Positions 23,540-32,170 of a stretch of DNA of 45,704 nt are shown here, piece by piece. This stretch comes from CALITV01 sp964415795. Its GTDB lineage: Bacteria; UBP6; UBA1177; JAKLFG01. Location of the stretch: assembly GCA_964415795.1 (NCBI GenBank), contig CAYQBN010000017.1:1-45704 (forward strand), read 5' to 3'. The position numbers and the translations under genes were made by a program. How positions within the stretch are numbered: position 1 is the first letter of the stretch; the number at the start of each line of letters is the position of its first letter. The notes beneath the pieces were generated by a model, which worked only from the letters and a program-made list of their open reading frames with translations, did not search any database and was not told the DNA's origin.

Positions 23540-23567
23540 ATTATAGTGGCGACGCACCCAGAGGCAA
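23540..23567 (-). promoter_or_regulatory. Sigma70-type promoter of the ammonia-lyase gene
   Basis: Minus strand: TTGCCT (23562-23567), 16-bp spacer, TATAAT (23540-23545), about 40 nt before the ATG. Confidence 0.6.
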
Positions 23568-23634
23568 GGAAAAGGGCAGGGAGAGTAATTTCACCTGAAG
23601 TCAAAAAAACTCGTGAGTATTTTTGCCTACCAGA

Positions 23635-23657
23635 GAAAAAACTCGGGGGTCGCCCCT
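23635..23657 (-). terminator. Weak hairpin terminator after glgP
   Basis: On the minus strand, directly after the glgP stop, GGGGCGACCCC forms a short stem, followed by CGAG and a run of T. The stem is only 4-5 bp, so this is tentative. Confidence 0.35.
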
Positions 23658-26160
23658 ACCCCACCTTCACGGGGCAGACCTTCCAGATGTCGTCGCAGTA
23701 CTCGCGGATGGCGCGATCGGAACTGAACTTTCCCATACGGGCGGTGGTGAGGATGGACATCTTCGTCCAGCGCTCAGTATCACGGTAGGTCGCAGCGACG
23801 GTCGCTTGGGTGTTCACATAGGCACGGTAATCGGCACAGACGAGGAAGGGATCGTGGTGCCAGAGGTTGTTGAGGAGCGCGCCGTAGAGGTCGCGGTCGC
23901 CGCGCGAGAAGATTCCCGACGCAATGGCATCGAGCGCTTCGCGCAGTTCTTCGTCGGCACCGATGTATTCCCACGGATGGTAGCCCTGCGCCTGAAGGGT
24001 GAGCACTTCATCGGCACGGAGGCCAAAGAGGAAGAAGTTCTCCTCCCCCACCTCCTCGCGTATCTCGACATTCGCCCCATCGAGCGTCCCGATGGTAAGC
24101 GCGCCGTTGAGCGCGAACTTCATGTTGCCGGTACCTGACGCCTCCTTGCCCGCCGTCGAGATCTGTTCCGAAAGCTCGGCGGCCGGATAGATGACCTGCG
24201 CGTTCTTGACATTGAAGTCGGGGAAGAAGACGACCCGAAGCCACTCACGCGCCTTGGGATCGCCGTTCACCGTCTCGGCGATGCCGTTGGCAAGCCGTAT
24301 AATGAGTTTTGCCATGCGGTATCCGGGCGCCGCCTTACCGCCGAGGATGACGGTGCGCGGGACCATACCGGCGGTCTCACCGCGCCGGATGCGGTCGTAA
24401 AGGGTAACGACATGAAGAAGATTGAGGTGCTGGCGTTTGTATTCGTGGATCCGCTTGACCTGCACATCGAAAAGGCTCTTGGGATCAACGACGACGCCGG
24501 TCCGCTCCTCGATGAGTTTCGCCAGCCGCCGCTTGTTCTCCTCCTTGACCTTGCGCCACGCGGCGCGGAACGCGCTCTCCTCGGCGAACGGCTCGAGACT
24601 TCTCAGCCGCGAGAGGTCGCGCGCCCATTCCCCGCCGGTCTTCTCGGTGACGAGGCGCGTGAGTCCCGGATTGGAGAGTACCATGAAGCGGCGCGGGGTC
24701 ACCCCGTTGGTCTTGTTCGAGAACTTCTCTGGCCACAGGCGATAGAAGTCGGCGAGCACCGTCTGTTTGAGCAGTTCCGAGTGGAGCGCCGCCACCCCGT
24801 TGATGGCGTGACTGCCGACGCAGGCGAGATTCGCCATCCGGACATACCGTTCACCGCATTCGTCGATGAGTGACACCCGGCGCACGAGATCCTCATCGCT
24901 GGGGAAGCGGCCGCGCACCTCGGCGAGAAAGCGAGCGTTGAGTTCATAGATGATCTCGAGATGACGCGGCAGGGTCTGGCGGAACAGTTCCACCGGCCAC
25001 TTCTCGAGCGCCTCCGGAAGGAGCGTGTGGTTGGTGTAGCCGAAGGTCTGGCGCGTTATCTCCCACGCCGGCTCCCACGCGTAGCCATAGTCATCGAGGA
25101 GGATGCGCATGAGTTCGGCGACCGCGATGGCGGGGTGGGTGTCGTTGAGCTGCACCGCGTACTTCCGGTGGAAGTTGTCGAGCGTCTTCTCGCGCTGGAG
25201 GTAGATACGCACCATGTCCTGCAGAGCGCACGAAACGAAGAAGTACTGCTGTTTGAGCCGCAGCTGTTTGCCGGCGAGCGGCTCGTCGTTCGGGTAGAGT
25301 ACCTTGGTGAGGTTCTCCGAGGCAACCTTCTCGTGAACGGCGCCATAGTAGTCGCCGACATTGAACGAGCGGAAGTCGAACGATTCGACCGCCTCGGCCT
25401 TGAAGAGGCGCAGAAGGCTCGCCGTCGTCGTCCGGTAGCCTTGTATCATCGTATCGTAGGCAACCCCCTTGACGACATGGTCGGGGACCCAGCGGACCCG
25501 GAAGGCGCCTGCCGCATCGGTGTACATCTCGGTATGGCCGCCGAATTTCACATCGAAGGCGACCTCTGGCCGCGCGATTTCCCACGGGTTGCCGTAGCGG
25601 AGCCACTTGTCGGTCACCTCGACCTGCCAGCCGTCGCGAATCTCCTGATCGAAGATGCCGAACTCGTAGCGGATACCGTAGCCGATCGCCGGGATGTCGA
25701 GCGTCGCGAGCGAATCCATGTAGCAGGCGGCGAGCCGCCCGAGGCCGCCATTGCCGAGCCCCGGCTCCTCTTCCTGCTCCAGGATCTCATCGAGATCGAG
25801 CCCGAGACCGGTGACCGCCTGTTTCACCGCATCGTAGAGCCCGAGGTTGATGAGGTTGTTGCCGAGGTGCGGCCCAAGGAGAAACTCGGCCGAGAGGTAA
25901 CAGACGGTCCGGCTCGCCTGCCGATAGTAGGTCTCGGCGGCCGCCGTCCAGCCGGCGAGCAAGCGGTCGCGCACCGTATAGGCGACCGCGAGATACCAGT
26001 CGTTGCGCGTCGCCATTTTGGGGAACTTCCCTTGGTGACAGGCGAGGTTCTCGAGGATCGCCTGCCGGATCGCCGCGACATCGGTACTTGTCCGAACCGC
26101 GTGATTGACCTGGGGTTTTGACCTCTCGCCACTGGCGTGATGATGTTTGTGATGTGACAT
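23656..26160 (-). CDS. glgP: Glycogen/alpha-glucan phosphorylase
   Basis: This 834-residue PLP enzyme releases glucose-1-phosphate from alpha-1,4-glucans. The PLP-lysine motif EASGTGNMKFALNGALTIGT is in the C-terminal domain; the N-terminal domain has EEEPGLGNGGLGRLAACYMD and QLNDTHPAIAVAELMR. The length is normal for the E. coli-type enzyme. I start at the ATG at 26160 (GGGAGG 5 nt upstream). The resulting N-terminus MSHHKHHHASG is His-rich, which is unusual. No other glycogen genes are in the window. It lies downstream of the sensor kinase gene but has its own promoter. Confidence 0.96.
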   Translation of the reverse strand: MSHHKHHHASGERSKPQVNHAVRTSTDVAAIRQAILENLACHQGKFPKMATRNDWYLAVAYTVRDRLLAGWTAAAETYYRQASRTVCYLSAEFLLGPHLGNNLINLGLYDAVKQAVTGLGLDLDEILEQEEEPGLGNGGLGRLAACYMDSLATLDIPAIGYGIRYEFGIFDQEIRDGWQVEVTDKWLRYGNPWEIARPEVAFDVKFGGHTEMYTDAAGAFRVRWVPDHVVKGVAYDTMIQGYRTTTASLLRLFKAEAVESFDFRSFNVGDYYGAVHEKVASENLTKVLYPNDEPLAGKQLRLKQQYFFVSCALQDMVRIYLQREKTLDNFHRKYAVQLNDTHPAIAVAELMRILLDDYGYAWEPAWEITRQTFGYTNHTLLPEALEKWPVELFRQTLPRHLEIIYELNARFLAEVRGRFPSDEDLVRRVSLIDECGERYVRMANLACVGSHAINGVAALHSELLKQTVLADFYRLWPEKFSNKTNGVTPRRFMVLSNPGLTRLVTEKTGGEWARDLSRLRSLEPFAEESAFRAAWRKVKEENKRRLAKLIEERTGVVVDPKSLFDVQVKRIHEYKRQHLNLLHVVTLYDRIRRGETAGMVPRTVILGGKAAPGYRMAKLIIRLANGIAETVNGDPKAREWLRVVFFPDFNVKNAQVIYPAAELSEQISTAGKEASGTGNMKFALNGALTIGTLDGANVEIREEVGEENFFLFGLRADEVLTLQAQGYHPWEYIGADEELREALDAIASGIFSRGDRDLYGALLNNLWHHDPFLVCADYRAYVNTQATVAATYRDTERWTKMSILTTARMGKFSSDRAIREYCDDIWKVCPVKVG

Positions 26161-26191
26161 GAACACCTCCCTTTTCTCTTTGGATGAAATG

Positions 26192-26220
26192 AAGGTAGCA
26201 GGATAAAAAGGAAAAGGCAA
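26192..26220 (-). promoter_or_regulatory. Sigma70-type promoter of glgP
   Basis: Minus strand: TTGCCT (26215-26220), 17-bp spacer, TACCTT (26192-26197), about 30 nt before the ATG. Confidence 0.45.
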
Positions 26221-26236
26221 ATAAGGAAAGATATCC

Positions 26237-27343
26237 TCAACGCGGGAGGGGCAGGTAGATCCTAAAAACGGCGCCTCCTTCCGGCGCATCTTCAACCTCA
26301 ATGAACCCCCGGTGCTGATCGGCGATGCGCGCCGCTATCGAAAGCCCCAGCCCGGTACCATGGGACTTGGTGGTATAGAAGGGATTGAATATCTTGTCGC
26401 GCAGTTCGGGGGCCACTCCCGGGCCGCGATCGGCGACGGCGATGCAGGCATACTCGTTTTTCCCCTTGCGCCGCCGCTCAACGATAATGGTCACCACCGA
26501 GTCCTCGGGTGAGGCATCCACCGCGTTGAGCAGGATATTGAGCAAAAGTTGTGTGAGTTTTTCACGATCGGCGCTGATCGTGAGCGGTTCGGTCCGTGTC
26601 TCGAAGCGTACTTTTTTCTTTGCCGCCTGCGGTGCGACGAAGGCAACGGTATCGCTCGCGAGTGTCGCGAGATCGACCGTTGAGACGACGAACTCTTTGG
26701 GACGAGCAAACGCAAGGAATCGATCGAGAAGAGCCGTAAGCCGATCCAGTTCGGCACGCTGAACCTCGACCATGCGGCGGCGCGGCGAGTCAGGAGGAAC
26801 CGCATCGGCGATGAGCTCTGCCGCTCCCTTGATCGAGGCAAGCGGGTTCTTTATCTCGTGGGCAAGGCCGGCGGTCATCTCTCCGAGCGCCTGCAAGCGT
26901 CCCGCCCGTATCAGTTGTTCCTCGAGCAGTTTCATCTCCTCGAGCGTCTCCGAGAGCTTTCGAGCGATCTCCTCTTGGCGTCGGCGCTCTCGCCGCTCGC
27001 GCTCGACAAGCACCCCCGCCACCACGGCGATGATGTTGAAGAGCAGGATCTCGAGAACCTTTTCGGTCGAAGCGCCCGGGTCGTGGTGAAAGTGGTGAAC
27101 AAAAAGTTGAAAGGCGTGCGGCAGATAGATGAGCGACGATACGATCGAGGCGGCAAGTGCCCCCGCAAGTCCCCACCCGAAGGCCCCGAGCACGATCGGC
27201 AGGTAATAGAGCCGCCGCAGAATATCGTGGGCCCATGTCATCTCGGCATCGGTCAGAAAATGCGCCGTCGTAATGGCAAGTATGGGGACCCAGAGGAGTC
27301 CCCACGCCTTGAGCGAAAGCAGTTCACCGACCTTTTTCACCAT
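26237..27343 (-). CDS. NtrB-type membrane sensor histidine kinase
   Basis: This 368-residue kinase starts at the ATG at 27343 (AGAGG upstream), overlapping the regulator gene by 20 bp. Residues 12-115 form about four membrane helices with very short loops and no large periplasmic domain. A His cluster HHFHHD (83-88) lies in a loop between helices and could bind metal. The dimerisation box GLAHEIKNPLAS has the phospho-accepting His162. The ATPase domain shows N (NILLNAVDA), G1 (DRGPGV), F (NPFYTTK) and G2 (GTGLGLS) boxes. The His box and ATPase domain are of the NtrB/ZraS class, which pairs with the NtrC-type regulator encoded upstream. Confidence 0.92.
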   Translation of the reverse strand: MVKKVGELLSLKAWGLLWVPILAITTAHFLTDAEMTWAHDILRRLYYLPIVLGAFGWGLAGALAASIVSSLIYLPHAFQLFVHHFHHDPGASTEKVLEILLFNIIAVVAGVLVERERRERRRQEEIARKLSETLEEMKLLEEQLIRAGRLQALGEMTAGLAHEIKNPLASIKGAAELIADAVPPDSPRRRMVEVQRAELDRLTALLDRFLAFARPKEFVVSTVDLATLASDTVAFVAPQAAKKKVRFETRTEPLTISADREKLTQLLLNILLNAVDASPEDSVVTIIVERRRKGKNEYACIAVADRGPGVAPELRDKIFNPFYTTKSHGTGLGLSIAARIADQHRGFIEVEDAPEGGAVFRIYLPLPR

Positions 27344-28700
27344 TACCTCTGCCGATGCCGTACTGTTCGAGACGATACAAGAGCACATGGCGCGGTATTT
27401 TCAGAAGTCGCGCCGCCTGTGCTTTGTTCCCCCCACTTTTCTCGAGCGCTTGGATGATGAGTTCCTTTTCTACCTCGGTGAGCGCGATACCCTCGGGCGG
27501 CAGTTGAACCTGTCCCGCCACATTCACCACCACCGTCTCCGCCGTACTCGCCGGAGCAGGCAAAAGATCTATCGGTACCGTTCCGCCATCGGTGAGAATG
27601 GCTATCCGCTGACACACATTCTCCAGTTCACGGACATTGCCGGGCCAGTGGTAAGCGATGAGCCGCTCCCGCGCCGCCGCATCGATCACGAAAGAACGGC
27701 TTGGAGCGTAGGAACTCAGAAAATGTTCGGCAAGCGGCAAAAGGTCCTCACGACGCTCACGGAGCGGCGGTATGTGGAGCACGATGACATTGAGCCGATA
27801 GAACAGATCGAGCCGGAAGCTCCCTTCGTCAACCAGCCTCGCGAGATCGCGGTTGGTCGCCGCGATGACGCGCACATCGACCGGCACCGGATCCTCGCCT
27901 CCGATGACATCCACCGTTCGTTCCTGCAGAACGCGCAGGAGCCGCGGCTGGAGACCGGGCGGCAACTCAGCGACCTCGTCGAGGAAGAGCGTTCCACCGT
28001 GCGCCAACTCGAATTTCCCCTTAGCGTCGCGGGTCGCTCCGGTGAAGGCCCCCTTGCGGTGCCCGAACAATTCGCTCTCAATTAGTTCGGCTGGTATCGC
28101 GGCGCAGTTGACCGCGACGAACGGACCATCAGCACGCAGCGATCGGCGGTGGATGCGCCGCGCGAGCAGTTCCTTTCCGGTGCCGCTCTCACCGGTAATG
28201 AGCACCGTCGAATCGCTCTCGGCAACGCGGTCAGCGACACCGATCACAGTCTCCATAGCCGCTGAACGATATATGAGTTCCTTGCCTCCGCTCGCCGAGG
28301 ACCGTTTCAGCACTGCGTTTTCGGCAACGAGCCGCGCATGCTCGAAAGCGCGGTGTACCACGATCTTTAAATGATCCCGATCGCACGGCTTCGGAACGAA
28401 GTCAAAAGCACCCGCCTTCATTGCGGCGACCGCTGCTTCGATCTCTCCGAACGCCGTTATCACGATGACCGGCGTCCCGGGCGCGAGGGCGTTGATGCGC
28501 TTCACCAGTTCCATCCCGTCCATACCGGGCATTTTGAGATCGGTGATGACGACCGGATGACGAAGACGGCGAAACAGTGCGAGTGCCGTCCCCCCGTCGG
28601 GAGCGGCATCCACGGTGTATCCTGCTTCCGTGAGAGTAAACGACATGACCTCACGGAAACTGGCGTCGTCGTCGACAACGAGCAGTGTTTTCTCCTTCAT
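27324..28700 (-). CDS. NtrC-family sigma54-dependent response regulator
   Basis: This 458-residue regulator has a receiver domain (1-120) with the phospho-acceptor Asp54 (VITDLKMPG). The AAA+ sigma54-activation domain (about 145-380) has Walker A GESGTGKE and the sigma54-contacting GAFTGAT. A C-terminal Fis-type helix-turn-helix follows (about 415-450, GNKAQAARLLKIPRHVLLYR). It should activate promoters read by RNA polymerase with sigma54. One such candidate promoter lies in the divergent intergenic region (28812-28826), before a metallothionein-like gene. It is co-transcribed with the overlapping kinase gene. The layout matches ZraSR next to zraP. Confidence 0.95.
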   Translation of the reverse strand: MKEKTLLVVDDDASFREVMSFTLTEAGYTVDAAPDGGTALALFRRLRHPVVITDLKMPGMDGMELVKRINALAPGTPVIVITAFGEIEAAVAAMKAGAFDFVPKPCDRDHLKIVVHRAFEHARLVAENAVLKRSSASGGKELIYRSAAMETVIGVADRVAESDSTVLITGESGTGKELLARRIHRRSLRADGPFVAVNCAAIPAELIESELFGHRKGAFTGATRDAKGKFELAHGGTLFLDEVAELPPGLQPRLLRVLQERTVDVIGGEDPVPVDVRVIAATNRDLARLVDEGSFRLDLFYRLNVIVLHIPPLRERREDLLPLAEHFLSSYAPSRSFVIDAAARERLIAYHWPGNVRELENVCQRIAILTDGGTVPIDLLPAPASTAETVVVNVAGQVQLPPEGIALTEVEKELIIQALEKSGGNKAQAARLLKIPRHVLLYRLEQYGIGRGNGEKGR

Positions 28701-28714
28701 GAATACTATTCTAC

Positions 28715-28743
28715 AAAAGTGATGAAGAAAAATCTACACTTTT
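28715..28743. promoter_or_regulatory. Upstream dyad, candidate enhancer for the NtrC-type regulator
   Basis: AAAAGTG (28715-28721) and CACTTTT (28737-28743) are perfectly inverted with a 15-bp spacer. The centre lies about 109 bp before the expected start of the sigma54-like promoter, a normal distance for an NtrC-type enhancer. It also lies just upstream of the regulator's own ATG. Confidence 0.4.
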
Positions 28744-28776
28744 ATCTCCCTTCTGTCCGAAATGATAATCAACTAC

Positions 28777-28800
28777 TTGTTTCTATTGGACAAGAAACAA
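28777..28800. promoter_or_regulatory. Perfect 8-bp dyad upstream of sigma54-like promoter
   Basis: TTGTTTCT (28777-28784) and AGAAACAA (28793-28800) are perfect inverted repeats separated by 8 bp. The dyad lies 11 bp before the -24 element of the candidate promoter, so it could bind the regulator or another factor. Confidence 0.45.
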
Positions 28801-28811
28801 AAAACTCCTGT

Positions 28812-28827
28812 TGGCATATCCCGTGCT
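28812..28827 (+). promoter_or_regulatory. Candidate sigma54 (-24/-12) promoter
   Basis: TGGCATATCCCGTGCT matches TGGCAC-R-N4-TTGCW with GG and GC at the exact spacing and two mismatches. Transcription would begin near 28838, giving a leader of about 32 nt before the ATG at 28870. The neighbouring divergent gene encodes a sigma54-dependent activator. Confidence 0.55.
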
Positions 28828-28869
28828 TTTGAAAGGTGTGACCCGTAAGGTATTGAAAGGAGGAACACC

Positions 28870-29055
28870 ATGAAAAAGATGCTCGCAGTAGCGGTTGCAG
28901 TTGCAGCACTTATGTTCAGCACGGAGAGTTTAATGGCAGGCGACGGTTGCAGTTGCCACAAGGGTGGAAAATCGGAGTGCACCTGCGGTAAGGACTGCAA
29001 ATGCGGCTGTCAGGAAGGAAAACCCTGCACCTGCGACTGCGCCAAGAAGAAGTAG
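28870..29055 (+). CDS. Exported metallothionein-like Cys-rich peptide
   Basis: This 61-residue peptide has a signal peptide of about 22 residues (MKKMLAVAVAVAALMFSTES, ends LMA). The mature part of about 38 residues has ten Cys, mostly as Cys-x-Cys pairs (CSC, CTC, CKC, CTC), plus one His and many Gly/Lys; this is metallothionein-like composition. Unlike most bacterial metallothioneins it is exported, so I infer a periplasmic or secreted metal-binding peptide. AAAGGAGG precedes the ATG. A strong terminator follows at 29084. The gene is divergent from the NtrC-type regulator, as zraP is from zraSR. No named family was recognised. Confidence 0.8.
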   Translation: MKKMLAVAVAVAALMFSTESLMAGDGCSCHKGGKSECTCGKDCKCGCQEGKPCTCDCAKKK

Positions 29056-29083
29056 TCACCCGCTCTTTGTCCACCGCGCGAAG

Positions 29084-29118
29084 CCGGCCGGGGGTCACTC
29101 CGGCCGGTTGCGTTTTTT
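29084..29118 (+). terminator. Rho-independent terminator of the Cys-rich peptide gene
   Basis: A 10-bp GC-rich stem (CCGGCCGGGG paired with CTCCGGCCGG, one G-U) with a four-base loop ends in TTGCGTTTTTT. The same 27-base core recurs at 31274-31300. Confidence 0.8.
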
Positions 29119-30628
29119 ATTTGGAAGCAAAGCCTAGTGAATCTAGCGTAGCGGTAAAAAGAACCGCATCAAAAGACTGAGAAGAGTCATCGCCAAAGAA
29201 TTCAGAGCCAAGGCTACCATAGGTTGTTCCCGCAATGTATACTCTCCCCTCCTGAGAAATAATCAGCGAGCTCGCATTATCTGTCTTAGCGGTATTCATG
29301 ACAGCGACACAGCGCGATATGTCTGCCTGATCATCGAGTTGCATAAGTATGCCGTCCGTCTTCAGGCTCGCTGATTCACAAGCGGAACCATATCGCGGTC
29401 CGACAAGATAAAATTTCCCGTCATGAAAAGCGACATCGTTTCCCTGATCATTATTTTGCCCTCCCGGAGTTGAAAGAATCACGACCTCTTGGCCCATAAC
29501 ATCAAGGTAGCCGAAGAGAATATCTTCTTCTCCCTGTTTGGGAATATTCGGGAAAGAACCATCGGTGGCTCCCACAAAGTAGATGTTCTTATCGGGTCCT
29601 TCCACCAATCCCGCTATCATATCATCTTGCGAAGTGCCAACTTGATAAAACTCCATCTCCATCGTCTTACGATCGACGGCAATAATCGCTCCATCACTGT
29701 CACCACCGTAATATGTCTCTCCGGGCAACGCCCCATGTTCTACCAGCGCCGAAAAGAACAGGTGAGTATCGGTGACAAGCACTCGTGGAGAAGAAACGGT
29801 GACATGTACTGCAGGCTTCGGTTGGATAATGACTACGGGAGGATGTTCACTCTCCACTTCTTGGGGACCGAATTGAGAGAGGACATATACCTCGTCGTTC
29901 TCGATACGCGCAAGGAAGAGGTCATTTTTCCCATGAAGCGTTTGATTGTCGAAAGTACCGGTTGTCATTCCTACCACGATGATCGAGCCATCTTCCTCTT
30001 CGTAGCCGATTCGTGCTTGACAAGCCCCATCATTTCCCCACTGGATAACCGAGAAAATATCGGTCGTTGGATTTATTCTCATGACAAAGGCATGCTCTTC
30101 GATACCTTGCCACAGTGTTCCGAAATTTCCAGTAGTAGAGCCAAACACCAGCAGGTCACCATTGCGGGCAACAGAACTTCCCCACGTTAAATCTGGTTCC
30201 TCATTTCCAAAGAGATAGGTCTTCATCTTACCGGTTCTGGTGTCTATGATTTTCACGCAACCATCGGCGTTGGTTGTGCCATTCAGCGTAAAGTTGACAG
30301 CCCCTGCCAAGTAGAGCATATCATTATGGAGATGGAGCTCCCCCGGCGTATCTATTTTGGCAGTACCCCACTGATAATACTGTAAACCACCATACCTTTC
30401 CCAAGGCACATCTTCTTCACGGATCTCCCAACGAAACGCAGGAGAAAACCCATCCACATCAGCATCCGCGGCAGGCTCATAATCTAACAAGAAATCTTCG
30501 TCGAGGAGCACCTCCCCCTCTACCGAAAGAGTATCTCCCTCCTCATGGGGAATGGGACCTGTTTCTTTACAGGAAACGAACTCTATCATGAGAAAACCTG
30601 CTATAAGGCATCGAACGATAACTTCCAT
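29117..30628 (-). CDS. Lipoprotein with SBBP-like propeller repeats
   Basis: This 503-residue protein starts at the ATG at 30628 (GGAGGAAG upstream). The signal peptide ends in FVSC, so the mature Cys is probably lipidated. After an acidic segment (about 25-60) there are repeated units such as GDLLVFGSTTGNFG, NIYFVGATDGSFP and RVYIAGTTYGSLGSE, spaced 40-60 residues apart. These match the beta-propeller repeats of SBBP-type surface proteins, which follow a Tyr/Val-x-Gly-x-Thr-x-Gly pattern. The Cys-type tail seen in two other exported proteins is absent. The role is unknown. The 29117-31140 region is less GC-rich than the surrounding genes, hinting at different ancestry. Confidence 0.75.
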   Translation of the reverse strand: MEVIVRCLIAGFLMIEFVSCKETGPIPHEEGDTLSVEGEVLLDEDFLLDYEPAADADVDGFSPAFRWEIREEDVPWERYGGLQYYQWGTAKIDTPGELHLHNDMLYLAGAVNFTLNGTTNADGCVKIIDTRTGKMKTYLFGNEEPDLTWGSSVARNGDLLVFGSTTGNFGTLWQGIEEHAFVMRINPTTDIFSVIQWGNDGACQARIGYEEEDGSIIVVGMTTGTFDNQTLHGKNDLFLARIENDEVYVLSQFGPQEVESEHPPVVIIQPKPAVHVTVSSPRVLVTDTHLFFSALVEHGALPGETYYGGDSDGAIIAVDRKTMEMEFYQVGTSQDDMIAGLVEGPDKNIYFVGATDGSFPNIPKQGEEDILFGYLDVMGQEVVILSTPGGQNNDQGNDVAFHDGKFYLVGPRYGSACESASLKTDGILMQLDDQADISRCVAVMNTAKTDNASSLIISQEGRVYIAGTTYGSLGSEFFGDDSSQSFDAVLFTATLDSLGFASK

Positions 30629-30693
30629 GGCGCCTTCCTCCGTAAGTTTTGTTCCTGTCAATAGTGTCGGGGCATAGGATGTTCTTTGCCTTG

Positions 30694-31133
<440 letters not shown>

Positions 31134-31191
31134 GGTTAACCTCCTTCTTTGGTTTCTTAATTGTAGAACACCACATCCTATGCCCGAAACA

Positions 31192-31219
31192 TTCATAAAA
31201 CAAAATATGCTATTGTCAA
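31192..31219 (-). promoter_or_regulatory. Sigma70-type promoter of the phase-variable gene
   Basis: Minus strand: TTGACA (31214-31219), 16-bp spacer, TATGAA (31192-31197), giving a leader of roughly 50 nt. The CT tract lies in the coding part, not in the promoter, so the switch would act on translation. Confidence 0.6.
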
Positions 31220-31274
31220 CACATTTCGCTAAAAAAATGTTGTGAAAGATTTTTGTTATTCCGTGATAGCACCG

Positions 31275-31307
31275 CCGGCCGGGGGTCACTCCGGCCGGTT
31301 TCTTTTT
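31275..31307 (+). terminator. Second copy of the terminator hairpin, without a matching gene
   Basis: The same 24-base hairpin as at 29084-29107 is followed by TTTCTTTTT. It points on the plus strand, but the genes on both sides (30694-31133 and 31384-32163) are on the minus strand. It may limit antisense transcription or be the remains of a duplicated locus. Confidence 0.6.
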
Positions 31308-31383
31308 AGGCACCTGAAGCGACGATTACTCCATTAATAGGATAACAAACAAGGTAATGTCTGCGGAAAGAAAAGACTTTTTT

Positions 31384-32163
31384 CTACGGATTTTTCTTCG
31401 CCAGTTCCTTCTTCGCCCTCTGCCAGAGCGCCTCGAGGTCGTCGAGCGAGTGCTTGCCGTCGGTGACGGTCGGGTCGAGTTCTTCCATCTTGTTGAAGCG
31501 CTCGCGGAACCGGAGCGCACAGTGCCGCAGGGCATCCTCGGCGTTGACGCCGAGTTTGCGCGAGAGATTGACGACCGCCGCGAGGAGATCGCCCATCTCG
31601 TGAAAGGTCTTCTCCTTGTCGCCGGTCTCGGCCACCTCTCTGAGTTCCGCCGCCTCCTCGGTTATCTTGGCAAGGACCTCACGCCAGTCGCCCCAATCGA
31701 AGCCGACCGAGGCGGCGCGGTCAGCGTACCGTTGCGCGAGGAGCGTCGCCGGCATCGTTGTGGGAATGCCATCCAACAGGTAGCGTTTCTCTTCCTTATC
31801 CTTCTTTATCTTGTTCCAGTTCTGCACCACTTCGTCGGCATCCTTCACCTGCGTCTCGCCAAAGACATGGGGATGACGCCGCACCAGTTTGTCGGCGATC
31901 CGTTCGGCGACCGAGTCGAGGGTGAAGAGCCCCGCCTCCTCGGCTATCTGAGACACGAAGACTATCTGGAGAAGAAGGTCGCCGAGTTCGTCCTCTAGTT
32001 CGTCCGGCCCACGATCAATTGCTTCGACCACCTCGAACGCCTCCTCGATGATGTAGGGCTTGAGCGAGGAGATGGTCTGCTTACGATCCCACGGACAACC
32101 GCCCTCGCCGCGCAAGGTGCGCATGATCTCTCGGAGCCGTTCGATACCGTGAGGAGCCGACAT
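31384..32163 (-). CDS. mazG: Nucleoside triphosphate pyrophosphohydrolase MazG
   Basis: This 259-residue protein has two MazG domains. The first has CPWDRKQTISSLKPYIIEEA followed by EEAFEVVEAI and the acidic metal site DELEDELGDLLLQ; a second MazG-like half follows from about residue 140. It hydrolyses NTPs to NMP and pyrophosphate, clearing damaged nucleotides and moderating (p)ppGpp. It starts 7 bp after the purF stop, so the two are probably co-transcribed. Confidence 0.93.
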   Translation of the reverse strand: MSAPHGIERLREIMRTLRGEGGCPWDRKQTISSLKPYIIEEAFEVVEAIDRGPDELEDELGDLLLQIVFVSQIAEEAGLFTLDSVAERIADKLVRRHPHVFGETQVKDADEVVQNWNKIKKDKEEKRYLLDGIPTTMPATLLAQRYADRAASVGFDWGDWREVLAKITEEAAELREVAETGDKEKTFHEMGDLLAAVVNLSRKLGVNAEDALRHCALRFRERFNKMEELDPTVTDGKHSLDDLEALWQRAKKELAKKNP

Positions 32164-32170
32164 TTACCGC

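Noticed and set aside
24961..26121. 386-codon plus-strand frame opposite glgP
   Set aside because: A shadow of a highly conserved enzyme gene, with no start signals.
26101..26160. His-rich N-terminus of GlgP as an engineered tag
   Set aside because: It is not a continuous six-His run, and the DNA context and Shine-Dalgarno are natural.
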